Below, in pieces: positions 1 through 7,958 of a DNA stretch of 34,014 nt. The stretch lies in contig JAUWWP010000001.1 of the NCBI GenBank assembly GCA_030616835.1, forward strand, positions 1-34,014. Direction: 5' to 3'. The translations under genes were made by a program, and so were the position numbers. Every line of letters starts with the position of its first letter. The stretch's first letter is position 1. This stretch comes from Deltaproteobacteria bacterium. GTDB lineage: Bacteria > Desulfobacterota > G020345765. The notes below the pieces were generated by a model that saw nothing but the letters and a program-made list of their open reading frames with translations, made no database searches and was not told the DNA's origin.

Positions 1-4
1 ATCC

Positions 5-68
5 TGGATAGCCGGGGCTTTTCCATTCTCCGTAGTACTACGAAGGATGAACAAGCCCCGGTATTTAG
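5..68. repeat. Dispersed inverted repeat upstream of the methyltransferase gene
   Basis: TGGATAGCCGGGGCTT (5-20) and AAGCCCCGGTATTTAG (53-68) bracket a spacer and can pair through their GCCGGGGCTT/AAGCCCCGG parts. A shorter version of the same element is at 24474-24508, so this is a dispersed intergenic repeat rather than a gene-specific site. No promoter was recognised between it and the start at 97. Confidence 0.7.
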
Positions 69-96
69 TCGTCTCAGGCGGGCAACCTATCCGTTT

Positions 97-924
97 ATGA
101 ATAGAAAAGAGAAGATCAAGCGGGCAAAGATCTCATGGTATTCCCGTAAGGAATGCGTGGACCGATACTATCAGGATAGGTTCGTTCAGCCCCTGGGGGC
201 GATCCGGGATGTGGTGGAGAAAAAGATTGTCCTCAGTAATGTCAAGGGAAAGGTTCTGGATGGAGGCTGCGGGCCCGGGCGTTTGGCGCTGCAGATTGCC
301 GGGAAAGGGCTCGAAGTTATCGGCGTTGATGCCTCTCGGGAGATGTTAAATTATGCAGATAAGGAAGCAGAGAAAAAAGGTTTGGGTAATGTTAAATTTG
401 AAAATGCAGATATCCAGTATTTACCTTTTGCCGATAGCAGCTTTGATTCGGTAGTATCGGTCCATGTTCTTTTCCACCTCCCCCAATGGAGGGAGATCCT
501 TGGGGAGTTTGTCCGGGTAGTTAAGCCGGGAGGGAGGCTAATTGTTGAACTGGTGAGCGGTGATTATGAAGGCTTTGTTGCCCGATATAATCCCTTAAAA
601 TATTTAAGAAAGTTATTCGGCCTCTCCCCCAGGATCGCTCCGGAAATAAATCCTGACCAGGATTATTATGCTCGGGTTTACCTGAAGGAGTGTAAGGAGG
701 TATTAGCTATCGCCGGGGCAAAATTTATAAGAAAATATTCTTTTGATCTGCCCAACTCGATCTGGTTCAGGAATAGATTTTTCGGGGGAGAAAAACTGGT
801 CAGTAAGCTCTTAGCATTTAAACCGTTCTTCTGGCTGGTCTACTTTTTAGAGCTTTGGGTCTTTCGCTACCTGCCTACAGCTTTCGCTCCCCGATATTTT
901 GTTATTGCCAAGAAGCAGAAGTAA
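97..924 (+). CDS. Class I SAM-dependent methyltransferase
   Basis: A 275-residue protein that probably transfers a methyl group from S-adenosylmethionine to an unidentified acceptor. The Rossmann-type motif I is VLDGGCGPG (about residues 53-61). An acidic residue in GVDAS (about 78) would bind the ribose hydroxyls, and ENADIQYLPF followed by SFDSVVSVHVLFHLP matches the later core strands (Methyltransf_11/25 type). The C-terminal third is unusual, with an aromatic, hydrophobic stretch (FFWLVYFLELWVFRYLP) that may touch the membrane. The ATG at 97 has no good ribosome-binding site, so the start is uncertain. It lies 21 bases before a GT4 glycosyltransferase in the same direction, so a glycan or lipid-linked sugar is a reasonable but unproven substrate. 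Confidence 0.85.
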   Translation: MNRKEKIKRAKISWYSRKECVDRYYQDRFVQPLGAIRDVVEKKIVLSNVKGKVLDGGCGPGRLALQIAGKGLEVIGVDASREMLNYADKEAEKKGLGNVKFENADIQYLPFADSSFDSVVSVHVLFHLPQWREILGEFVRVVKPGGRLIVELVSGDYEGFVARYNPLKYLRKLFGLSPRIAPEINPDQDYYARVYLKECKEVLAIAGAKFIRKYSFDLPNSIWFRNRFFGGEKLVSKLLAFKPFFWLVYFLELWVFRYLPTAFAPRYFVIAKKQK

Positions 925-945
925 TAATAAACCATAGATACAAAA

Positions 946-2025
946 ATGAATGTCCTGCATATTAACTTTGATGTTGATAGCCAGATGGCGTATTGGGTGG
1001 GTGGAGTACCTTCGGTAGTTCAGAATATCCTGAAATATACCAAGAGTGAAGACCTGCATCATTTTCTTTTAACTGCGGATTGTAGATATTCGGAGTATAA
1101 GCGGGAAAATGATGTCCATATAGTTCCTTGCCAGAGATCCAGAAGGAACAGGTTTCTGGCGAATCCGGCTAATATGTTGAGCATTCTCAGAGGAATAGAT
1201 ATCGTTCATTTCCATCACCCGGTAAAAAAGAAATTAAGTCTTTGGATAAAGCTACTGAAGCCAAGATTGAGGATAATTGAGACAATCTATTCAAGGCCGG
1301 TGAGGGATTATTCCTTGAGTAATATTCTGGTTGATCAAACCATAGCAATTGATAATGACTTATATGAGCATCTACTTAGCCGGGGGTTCCCCCGGAAAAG
1401 GCTTTCTTTAGTCGGAATTATCCCGGATTTCGATCGGTATAACTTTAGTAATTATGAACCAGAAAGGAAAGTAGGCGGGTTAAAGATATGGTTTTCGGCC
1501 GGGGCACGGAAAGAAATGGGCCTATTTTACCTGTTAGAGGAGATAAAGGAGATAAATAGCTCACCGGAGCTGGGCAAGCGGTTTGAATTTATAATATCAA
1601 TCGCCGACCATCCGGGGCTAAAAGCGGTAAAAGGGGAGGTCGAGAAGATAATAAGCTCATACGGGTTAAACAATGTAAGGTTAACCGGATGGTTCGAAGA
1701 TGTTCCGAGATTTATGAATTCAGTAGATATTGTTGTCTTTCCCATTATTGATCACCGGGATAAAATGAACACCCCGCTAATGATGCTGGAGGCAATGCTG
1801 ATGAAAAAGTTAATCATTTCTACCCCAACCGGGGGAATACCAGAGGTGATTGATAGGAAGAATGGGATTCTATTTAACCAGAAGGGGCAATCACTTCGTG
1901 ACGTTTTACAAAAAATTGATCTGAATAGTATCCCATTGCTACAAGAGAGGGCAAGGGAGACAGTTTTAAAGAAGTTTTTGCCTGAAAAAAAGAGGCTGAC
2001 TAATCTCTATTTTGGATTAAAGTGA
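946..2025 (+). CDS. GT4-family glycosyltransferase
   Basis: A 359-residue GT-B fold glycosyltransferase expected to move a sugar from a nucleotide-sugar donor to a growing surface glycan on the cytoplasmic side. The N-terminal half has the GGVPSVVQNILKY loop usual in GT4 enzymes. The C-terminal half has LTGWFEDVPRFMNSVDIVVF and then MLEAMLMKKLIISTPTGGIP, the donor-binding region. The first Glu of the EX7E motif is not evident. The end of this gene and the bases after it recur as fragments at 7771-7807 and 10170-10310, showing that it was once part of a duplicated unit. The stop is followed after 13 bases by the GT39 gene, so the two probably share a transcript. No clear Shine-Dalgarno sequence precedes the ATG. 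Confidence 0.85.
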   Translation: MNVLHINFDVDSQMAYWVGGVPSVVQNILKYTKSEDLHHFLLTADCRYSEYKRENDVHIVPCQRSRRNRFLANPANMLSILRGIDIVHFHHPVKKKLSLWIKLLKPRLRIIETIYSRPVRDYSLSNILVDQTIAIDNDLYEHLLSRGFPRKRLSLVGIIPDFDRYNFSNYEPERKVGGLKIWFSAGARKEMGLFYLLEEIKEINSSPELGKRFEFIISIADHPGLKAVKGEVEKIISSYGLNNVRLTGWFEDVPRFMNSVDIVVFPIIDHRDKMNTPLMMLEAMLMKKLIISTPTGGIPEVIDRKNGILFNQKGQSLRDVLQKIDLNSIPLLQERARETVLKKFLPEKKRLTNLYFGLK

Positions 2026-2038
2026 GCCATTATCCTAA

Positions 2039-3622
2039 ATGAGCAGCCAACTTTTTAAAAAAATAAGTCATTTCATTCGGCAGCGGGGAGTTATCTTACT
2101 AATGATCCCCATCGCTGCTATGTACCTTTTGACTCTCAATAATCACTGGATACCAGAGTGGGATAGTGTAATCTACATTTCTCTGGCCAAATCACTTGCT
2201 GCCGGAGAGGGTTACAAATATACGGGATTCTTCTATGTGCCATATCCTTTTTATCCTTTTGCTTTTCCGCTGCTTTTATCCCCCACCGTGCATTTTTTCG
2301 GAGTGAATTTTTTGCTTATGAGATTATTAATAGTAATTATGGGAATTTGTTCAATCGGGCTGGTGTATTTAATGTTTAGGGAGCTATTTAAGGACAGATG
2401 GTTGGGGATTTCAATTATGCTGCTTACCGCCTGCTCATACTCGCTTCTTTCATTTACCAGGCACATAATGTCTGAGGTTCCTTATCTGTTTTTCTCGCTC
2501 CTCAGCATAATTTTCATTGATAAATACCGGGGTGAGAAAAGTTACCTGACCAAAAATGCGCTAATCGGAACCCTGTTTTTGCTGCTTACTTACTTTACGA
2601 GAATGGCAGGTATATCATTAGTCGGCGCTTCGGTTCTCTCCCTATTTTTTGGAAATAACCAGCGGAAGAATTTAGCTCTAAACTTTAAGAAGGCAGGATT
2701 GGTGGGGCTGATATTTATCATTTTCGCTTCTGCCTGGATGATCAGAAATCATTTGACGAAAGAGCCTTTTCTCTCCGGAACAAAGGAAGGGCTCGGTTAC
2801 CGGCACGATTTAATTTCAGTGGAACTATATAATCCTCATTCGGAGACTATCGGTATTAAGGATTTTTCCATAAGGATCCGTGATGGCATAAGTTATTATG
2901 GAGGACTACTGCCTCGAATGGTCGTCCAGAGGCCTCCTCGAACATTTCTAATTGCTAAGCTTCTGACCCTTTTTATAATTCTTTGGGGATTTATCTATTG
3001 TAGTTTTAAGCGAAGGGGGATAAGCGAGTACTATTTCTTTCTATATATAACTATGTATATCCTGTGGCCACATAGAATTGGGTCAAGATTTCTGATCCCC
3101 CTCATTCCTTTTATCTTTTATTATTTTATTACTGGTATCCGGGAAGCTTTAAACTTGTTGGCAAGCAAAATTTCAAACCAGGAAAAATTTGCCAAAGTAT
3201 TGAATAAGCCGGCCCTTACTTTTATTGTTTTCGCTTTAATATTTTATTATTTGCCTGCAGATATAAAAATTATCAAAGAAGAGCGCACCCATACCTATTA
3301 TACTAAAGGAAAGGCTGACTTTATGGAGCTGATTAAATGGGTAAAAGAGAATACACCTCCCGAGGCGGTGATTATTAGTAATAACGCTCAATTAGTATAT
3401 TTCTTGTCGCAAAGAAAAACATTTTTCTTCCCCTGGGGAAATGACAAAAAAGAGATTATGAAATCAATTTATAAATACGGGATTGATTACGCCTTTATCA
3501 ACCCGGGCATAGGTCATACAAAAAAATATCTCCTACCGATAATTCAAAGTAATGTTAATAGATTTGAGCTGGTGCACCAGAATGAGAGTGGATTGGTATA
3601 TCGGGTCAAACCCGAAGGGTAG
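2039..3622 (+). CDS. GT39/ArnT-like membrane glycosyltransferase (copy A)
   Basis: A 527-residue polytopic inner-membrane protein with about ten hydrophobic segments and a C-terminal soluble tail, the layout of dolichyl- or polyprenyl-phosphate-sugar glycosyltransferases (PMT/ArnT, GT-C fold). The first extracytoplasmic loop has WIPEWDSVIYISLAKSLAAG, where the Asp probably corresponds to the catalytic acid of the family. It would move a sugar from a polyprenyl-phosphate donor to a lipid, protein or glycan acceptor on the periplasmic face. A paralogue is at 10311-11888. The two differ along most of their length but share a nearly identical 107-base block (2932-3038). It is followed by an SGNH hydrolase 34 bases downstream. 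The acceptor cannot be told from sequence. Confidence 0.8.
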   Translation: MSSQLFKKISHFIRQRGVILLMIPIAAMYLLTLNNHWIPEWDSVIYISLAKSLAAGEGYKYTGFFYVPYPFYPFAFPLLLSPTVHFFGVNFLLMRLLIVIMGICSIGLVYLMFRELFKDRWLGISIMLLTACSYSLLSFTRHIMSEVPYLFFSLLSIIFIDKYRGEKSYLTKNALIGTLFLLLTYFTRMAGISLVGASVLSLFFGNNQRKNLALNFKKAGLVGLIFIIFASAWMIRNHLTKEPFLSGTKEGLGYRHDLISVELYNPHSETIGIKDFSIRIRDGISYYGGLLPRMVVQRPPRTFLIAKLLTLFIILWGFIYCSFKRRGISEYYFFLYITMYILWPHRIGSRFLIPLIPFIFYYFITGIREALNLLASKISNQEKFAKVLNKPALTFIVFALIFYYLPADIKIIKEERTHTYYTKGKADFMELIKWVKENTPPEAVIISNNAQLVYFLSQRKTFFFPWGNDKKEIMKSIYKYGIDYAFINPGIGHTKKYLLPIIQSNVNRFELVHQNESGLVYRVKPEG

Positions 3623-3656
3623 TATATGAGTGGATTAACCAGGATCTTAAGCGAAG

Positions 3657-4949
3657 ATGCTCAAGAAAGGTCACGGGAAATTGCTAAATAATTGGGAGGA
3701 GACCCAACCAAACTCTACCCGAAAATGGCTGTTCCGAGTCGTTTTGGCAGGCTTTGTCATTCTCATTTGCGAATTGGTTCTCTACTTCTTATCCTGGATC
3801 TCTCCCCGGGTCAATGGCCTCCTTTCCCCTACTGGACCTCCCCGAATTGATATGACAATAAAGGACGAGAGGTTAGGCCACCGACCGAACCCGGTCTATC
3901 CAGATCATGATGACTGGGGATTTCGTAACAGGGAGGTCCCGGAACGCGCCTTTCTCGTTGTCCTGGGAGATTCTCAAACATACGGAGTAGGTGTTTCACG
4001 CAAGCAGACTTGGCCCCAACAGCTTGGAAGGCTCATCGGTCGAACCGTTTACAACATGGCCTTTGGCGGTTATGGTCCAGCTCATAATCTGATTTATTGG
4101 GAAGATGCCCTTTCTCTCCAGGCAAAGATGGTAATAGTTACTTTCTATACCGGCAATGATCTCTACGATTCTTACAACCTAATTTACAATAGTGATGTGC
4201 TTCGGAATATGAGAGCAGTGGACAGTAAGCTAATTGAGGAACTAAGTAAGGCCGAGGCATTGGCTAATAAGGTTACCGGGCCAGTTACGATTGTCAGAAG
4301 CATAGAGAGCAAACAGCCACTGCGTCACGGCTTCCTTAGAGAGTTTATTATCGAATATTCTAAGCTCTATGGTATGCTCCGAACGGCAAAGCGCGTTTTC
4401 TCGAAACTTCGCAATTCCCTGTCAAATCAAGCCAAAGACAAGAATTGGCTGCTGCAAAAGAAGGAGGCTCTCGAACTTCCGGATCACGGTTTAGTAATTG
4501 AGTCTGATAAGTTCCGAACGATTTTAACTTCAAAGTATCGCTTACGTGTGCTGGATCAGAGCGACCCTCGTATCAGAGAGGGCCTAAGAATCTCCTTGGA
4601 AGTGATCCATCGGATGCACAGGAGAGCACAGAAACTTGGAGTCGAGTTTATGGCTGTGCTCATACCCACAAAAGAACTGGTCTTCCTTCCCCTCGTCGAG
4701 AAAATATGGTCAGATACACCTAAAATTTATACCCAGCTTGTAACGAATGAAGAAATAACCCGAAAGGCCACGAAAGAATTTTTGGAAAAATCTTCCATTC
4801 CCTATGTTGATACTCTGATATCTCTCCGGCAATGTCTGAAAAGGGGTAACCAACCCTACCAGGCTTCCCGCGATGGGCATCCAAATAAGATTGGGCATCG
4901 TGCGATCGCCGAACAGATTGCCTTAGAAATAGGGAGGAAGAAGCCCTGA
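3657..4949 (+). CDS. Membrane-anchored SGNH/GDSL hydrolase (copy A)
   Basis: A 430-residue protein with one N-terminal transmembrane anchor (about residues 27-47, VVLAGFVILICELVLYFL) and a periplasmic SGNH domain. All family blocks are visible: GDSQTYG (Ser106, block I), AFGGYG (Gly, block II), YTGNDLYD (Asn167, block III) and DGHPNKIGH (Asp406/His408, block V). Such proteins usually add or remove O-acyl groups on cell-surface polysaccharides. The neighbouring glycosyltransferases support a glycan-modifying role, but acetyltransferase and esterase activity cannot be separated here. It closely resembles the copy at 11929-13215, with differences concentrated in the first 15 residues. The start is uncertain because the two copies begin differently and neither has a strong ribosome-binding site. 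Confidence 0.8.
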   Translation: MLKKGHGKLLNNWEETQPNSTRKWLFRVVLAGFVILICELVLYFLSWISPRVNGLLSPTGPPRIDMTIKDERLGHRPNPVYPDHDDWGFRNREVPERAFLVVLGDSQTYGVGVSRKQTWPQQLGRLIGRTVYNMAFGGYGPAHNLIYWEDALSLQAKMVIVTFYTGNDLYDSYNLIYNSDVLRNMRAVDSKLIEELSKAEALANKVTGPVTIVRSIESKQPLRHGFLREFIIEYSKLYGMLRTAKRVFSKLRNSLSNQAKDKNWLLQKKEALELPDHGLVIESDKFRTILTSKYRLRVLDQSDPRIREGLRISLEVIHRMHRRAQKLGVEFMAVLIPTKELVFLPLVEKIWSDTPKIYTQLVTNEEITRKATKEFLEKSSIPYVDTLISLRQCLKRGNQPYQASRDGHPNKIGHRAIAEQIALEIGRKKP

Positions 4950-4972
4950 GTGAGTGATCAGAATTAAAATAA

Positions 4973-5474
4973 TTAAAATGGTACTTCATAATCACCAACA
5001 TTTTTTATGTTAAAAATTTCACAGAATTTATCTGCCATTCTATTTCCTATATATTCATAAAACATGATCATGGAATAATGCCCAACCGGAAGGACGATTC
5101 TGTCTGGTTTACCCATATCCTGCCATAGCCGCTCAGATGTGGATGGGGGCATCACCCGATCAAAAGCTGCATCTATCATTAAGAAATTTCTTGGATTTAG
5201 CCTGTGCGCTAACGTTAGTGGATCAATTTCTTCTGTGTACGCCGCAACATACTCGCCAAATTGCTCAAGACAAATTTGCTCTTCTTGCATAGACGCCTCC
5301 CTTTATCCTCTCATCAACTCCAGCAATCAGGCTTGCAACAAGCGCTACCATACTTACCCCGGTGACACCAAGCTTATCTTTATCAATCTCATGCTGCTCG
5401 ATTAACCAACCAAGCCCGCGTCTGCCATCTGTCACCATTTGTTTAAATGCAGCTTTAATGTCATCTAAGTTACC
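4973..5474 (-). pseudogene. Alpha/beta hydrolase pseudogene, 3' part
   Basis: Two overlapping frames encode pieces of one alpha/beta hydrolase. One frame gives KGNLDDIKAAFKQMV and then LGVTGVSMVALVASLIAGV, which is the nucleophile elbow (GxSxG) with the last Gly changed to Val. The other gives PRNFLMIDAAFDRVMPP and PVGHYS, the regions of the catalytic Asp and His. The frames meet near 5265-5290, and residues seem to be missing between the elbow and the Asp region. The gene is read right to left, and its 5' part lies beyond the IS element at 7301-7388. Frameshift, elbow mutation and insertion all argue that it is dead. Confidence 0.75.
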
Positions 5475-5735
5475 TTTAACCTGAATTATGCACAAAATAT
5501 GTTTTTTTAAACAATCATGTGCATAAAATTTTATGCATCTATTTAGTCTGCTTTTAAAATCTCAATAAAAAACAGATCATTATCTATTCAATTCTTCTGT
5601 TTGATTATAATTTAGGTAGGTAAGCTGATTTGAAAATATACTTCTCCCCAATCCTGCAACTTCTCTGCTTATTTCCTAAAAGGTTTTTCCGTTCCCCCAA
5701 CTTATCAATTTTCAAAGAACAAACTTAGTCTTTAC

Positions 5736-7169
5736 CTACCGAAAGACTGATATTGGTGTTTTAAACACCGGGAGAAACCGCTCTCCTTGCCTTCGGACTT
5801 GGCGTAAGCGGTGCATCAGGGCGTGGAATTTCTCTTTATACTGATAATGATCGCTGTAACATATTCTGGTTCGCCCGGAATGGCTGATTATCTTAGCGGC
5901 AAGGAAAATATACTTTAATCTGGCGGTAGATAACATCGTGCGTTTATAGACCTCACCTTCCTCAACGTTGAAAAGCATTAACCAACGATTAAAATTATAG
6001 GCCAGCATGGCCAGAAGAAAGAAGTTCATATTAGCAATGAAATTCCTTGAGGGAACTGAGGCAACGCCAGCATCGTTATTGGCCTCCTTGATCAGGTTCT
6101 CGGCATCTGCCCGGCCATCATAGAAATTCATCAATCTCAGAGGGGAGCCTTTTATATTGGTTACGAAAACCCGATAAGTATATTGCTCAGTCTCAAAAAG
6201 CTGGTATTGCTCCTGGGGCTCCTCCTCTTTTTTAAAGCGCACGGACACAAATCGCTCCGGCACCGCCCAACCAACAGGCTGATAGAAAAACTCCGTAACC
6301 CCCTCGGTATCCTTGGCCCTCTCCCACCTGACATTGTTAAGCTTATGCTTAAGCCGGGAGGTCTTTTGCGCCACAATTATGAACTCAGCTTCCTCTTGCT
6401 TGTAAGCCTCCACCGCCTCTTTGCAGTATAAGCCTGCATCAGCTCGGCTCCTTACCCGCTTAACCTGAGGGGGTAGAGAGGCAAATGCTTCATGGATATG
6501 CCTGGCGATCTCCTCTCCCGTGAGATTATCTCCACTGCGTTGCCTTCCCGTAATATACTCCCCGGTCTCGGAGATAAAAGATAGGATAGGTTGGTAGCTC
6601 TTTTTCCCTCTGTGCTTGGGGTTATAACCCCTCCTTCCCCCAGCCTGCTTGCCATAGATAGTATTTACGGTGGTGTCTGTATCTATAGTGATGCGAGAAA
6701 ACCCTATGTTGGCAGCATCCCAAACCCGACCGAGCATCTCCTGGTTGACCCTCTTTAACTGAACTACATTGAATATCCTCAATGATTGCAAAAATCTCCA
6801 AAAGGTGCTCTGAACCGGAAGGCAGGCTACATGTAACATGCCCGTAATAATAGGATCCAATGAGATATGAACCATATGGTTTAACCGGTCAAGACCGAGG
6901 TAAAGGGCCAAGAGAATGGAGAGAATGAACTGATAAACCCCCATTGACTTTGGCTTTCTATGAACTATAACAACCTCCTCTATAAGCTCCTTGAACCTCA
7001 ATTTCTCCAGCATTGTGGCCAGGGGTAACAACCCCCCAAAAGGGGTCAACTGCTTACCCTTAAAATCATAAGGGGTGGAAGCCTTTATTTTCCTTATCCC
7101 TCCACCCCTTCCTCCAAATACTTGATTTTTGTGGCTCTTGTTGGTATTCTTATTTCGTTTGGTAACCAT
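5736..7169 (-). CDS. IS1380-family transposase
   Basis: A DDE transposase (Transposase DDE group 1) of 477 residues from the preferred start. The three acidic residues are visible in TIDTDTTVNTIYG (Asp near 163/165), RSRADAGLY (Asp near 244) and GRADAENLIKE (Glu near 357). The RRGYNPKHRGKKSYQPIL block after the first Asp is typical of IS1380. A longer frame begins at 7235, but the ATG at 7169 has a strong AGAGGAGG ribosome-binding site 8 bases upstream and gives the usual family length. The coding frame is open throughout, so the element may still be active. A long inverted repeat covers its ribosome-binding site and start codon. Confidence 0.92.
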   Translation of the reverse strand: MVTKRNKNTNKSHKNQVFGGRGGGIRKIKASTPYDFKGKQLTPFGGLLPLATMLEKLRFKELIEEVVIVHRKPKSMGVYQFILSILLALYLGLDRLNHMVHISLDPIITGMLHVACLPVQSTFWRFLQSLRIFNVVQLKRVNQEMLGRVWDAANIGFSRITIDTDTTVNTIYGKQAGGRRGYNPKHRGKKSYQPILSFISETGEYITGRQRSGDNLTGEEIARHIHEAFASLPPQVKRVRSRADAGLYCKEAVEAYKQEEAEFIIVAQKTSRLKHKLNNVRWERAKDTEGVTEFFYQPVGWAVPERFVSVRFKKEEEPQEQYQLFETEQYTYRVFVTNIKGSPLRLMNFYDGRADAENLIKEANNDAGVASVPSRNFIANMNFFLLAMLAYNFNRWLMLFNVEEGEVYKRTMLSTARLKYIFLAAKIISHSGRTRICYSDHYQYKEKFHALMHRLRQVRRQGERFLPVFKTPISVFR

Positions 7170-7260
7170 TTGGGTTCCTCCTCTGGTTTGTAATGCGGTA
7201 AATTTTGTTGTTGTCAAATCCAGTTTATACCGCATCCAGAGGAGGTTCTCAAGTGGTTAC
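7161..7260 (-). promoter_or_regulatory. Inverted repeat sequestering the transposase start
   Basis: Read on the minus strand, 7260-7228 (GGTTACC...CCAGAGGAGG complement) can pair with 7200-7161. The perfect blocks are CCTCCTCTGG (7177-7186) with CCAGAGGAGG (7236-7245) and ATGCGGTA (7193-7200) with TACCGCAT (7228-7235), plus GGTAACCA/TGGTTACC-like ends. The paired region covers the Shine-Dalgarno sequence and the ATG. A TTGACA (complement of 7212-7217) sits in the loop and may be the -35 of the element's own promoter, though the -10 is weak. Transcripts entering from outside would fold; the native transcript would lack the upstream arm. Confidence 0.7.
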
Positions 7261-7300
7261 CGGACAATTTCTATCCTTTCAGTGCATAATTCAGGTTTAA

Positions 7301-7388
7301 GAAGGTCTCTTTTGCCTTCAAAGCCAAGTTAGACAAATTTGTCTATCGGGGTTTACTTCGATACTCCCTTGTGTTAAGTTTTTCATGT
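7301..7388 (-). pseudogene. Alpha/beta hydrolase pseudogene, 5' part
   Basis: The ATG at 7388 follows a GGAAG ribosome-binding site and reads MKNLTQGSIEVNPDRQICL, then meets a stop (TGA near 7318). One base out of frame the sequence continues as LGFEGKRDLLK and runs, across the IS target site, into GNLDDIKAAFK at 5474. So this is the start of the same hydrolase, with a frameshift near 7318-7325. The divergent barrel fragment begins at 7457. Confidence 0.65.
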
Positions 7389-7414
7389 TGTATCTTCCTT
7401 GCTCCCTTTGGAGT

Positions 7415-7442
7415 AGGGGCAATTCATGAATTGCCCCTACTG
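7415..7442. repeat. Perfect 28-bp palindrome
   Basis: The half-site is GTAGGGGCAATTCA and its exact complement follows with no spacer. It lies between the hydrolase start (minus strand) and the barrel fragment (plus strand). Its sequence resembles intergenic palindromes dispersed in many environmental genomes (from memory, not checked). It could act as an RNA hairpin on either strand. Confidence 0.85.
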
Positions 7443-7456
7443 CCGGAGAGATAAGT

Positions 7457-7792
7457 TTGAAAAAAGTGAAAAATATCGTAATCGCACTTCCCGCATCATT
7501 CCTGATAGTGGCTTTGCTCTGCGAGGCTTCGGCAAATGCAATATCAATAGAGGGGACAGAACCAATAATAATCGAAAAGAAATACCTTGAGATTCTACCC
7601 CACGGAAGGACGACCGGTTCAATATTTGAGAACTGGCTTACCCCGGTAGTCTTCCTGCCCGTCGAGACCGGGGGCTTGAGCCGGGTGGACTCCCCGAGAT
7701 TCAGTTGCCGGGGAATAAGCTGGGTTGAACAGAACTGGATTTTGAATGGAGTTGACATAACCGACCCATTTCTCTATTTTGGGTTAAAGTGA
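7457..7792 (+). pseudogene. Truncated TonB-receptor-like gene fused to a GT4 tail
   Basis: The first 105 codons (7457-7772, TTG start) match the start of the barrel gene at 13212-13527 with no insertions or deletions and six amino-acid differences. The signal peptide (MKKVKNIVIALPASFLIVAL...ANA) is retained. After NGVDITDPF the homology stops and the reading frame ends in LYFGLK, the same last residues as the GT4 protein ending at 2025. The product would be an exported stub of the plug region with no barrel, so it is almost certainly non-functional. Confidence 0.85.
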
Positions 7793-7807
7793 GCCACTGT
7801 CCTAAAT
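7771..7807 (+). repeat. Copy of the GT4 3' end (recombination junction)
   Basis: These 37 bases match 2004-2040, the end of the GT4 gene and its downstream spacer, at 34 positions. They begin where homology of the barrel fragment to the full barrel gene ends (7772). This marks the right-hand joint of an ancient tandem duplication. A more decayed GT4 tail is present at 10170-10310. Confidence 0.85.
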
Positions 7808-7958
7808 AGGAAGGGATATTAATTTAACAAGCGTTTTATTATTGTTTCTGAGTTCATCGCATAGATGAGTTCAAGGTATTAGGCAACTTTTTAGAGGAAT
7901 GAGTGACTTGAGCATGCGGGAGGATGAATGGTAAATTAAGATACGAAAGGGGGGTCTT

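Larger units (their letters stand above)
5480..7295 (-). mobile_element. IS1380-family insertion sequence, complete, 1816 bp
   Basis: The element has perfect 14-base terminal inverted repeats, CCTGAATTATGCAC at 5480-5493 and its complement at 7282-7295. It is flanked by a 5-base direct duplication TTTAA at 5475-5479 and 7296-7300. It carries one transposase gene on the minus strand. TIR starting CC, short target duplication and transposase type all fit IS1380. With the element and one TTTAA removed, the hydrolase reading frame becomes continuous across the site (LLK-GNLDDIK), which confirms the ends independently. The 242 bases between the left repeat and the transposase stop show no gene. 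Confidence 0.93.

Noticed and set aside
5736..7235. Upstream transposase start at 7235
   Set aside because: No ribosome-binding site is present there, the extra 22 residues do not fit the family, and they lie within the inverted repeat. The ATG at 7169 has AGAGGAGG.
7457..7792. Small intact secreted protein
   Set aside because: It is a truncated barrel gene with a foreign tail derived from the GT4 end, so a pseudogene is the simpler reading.
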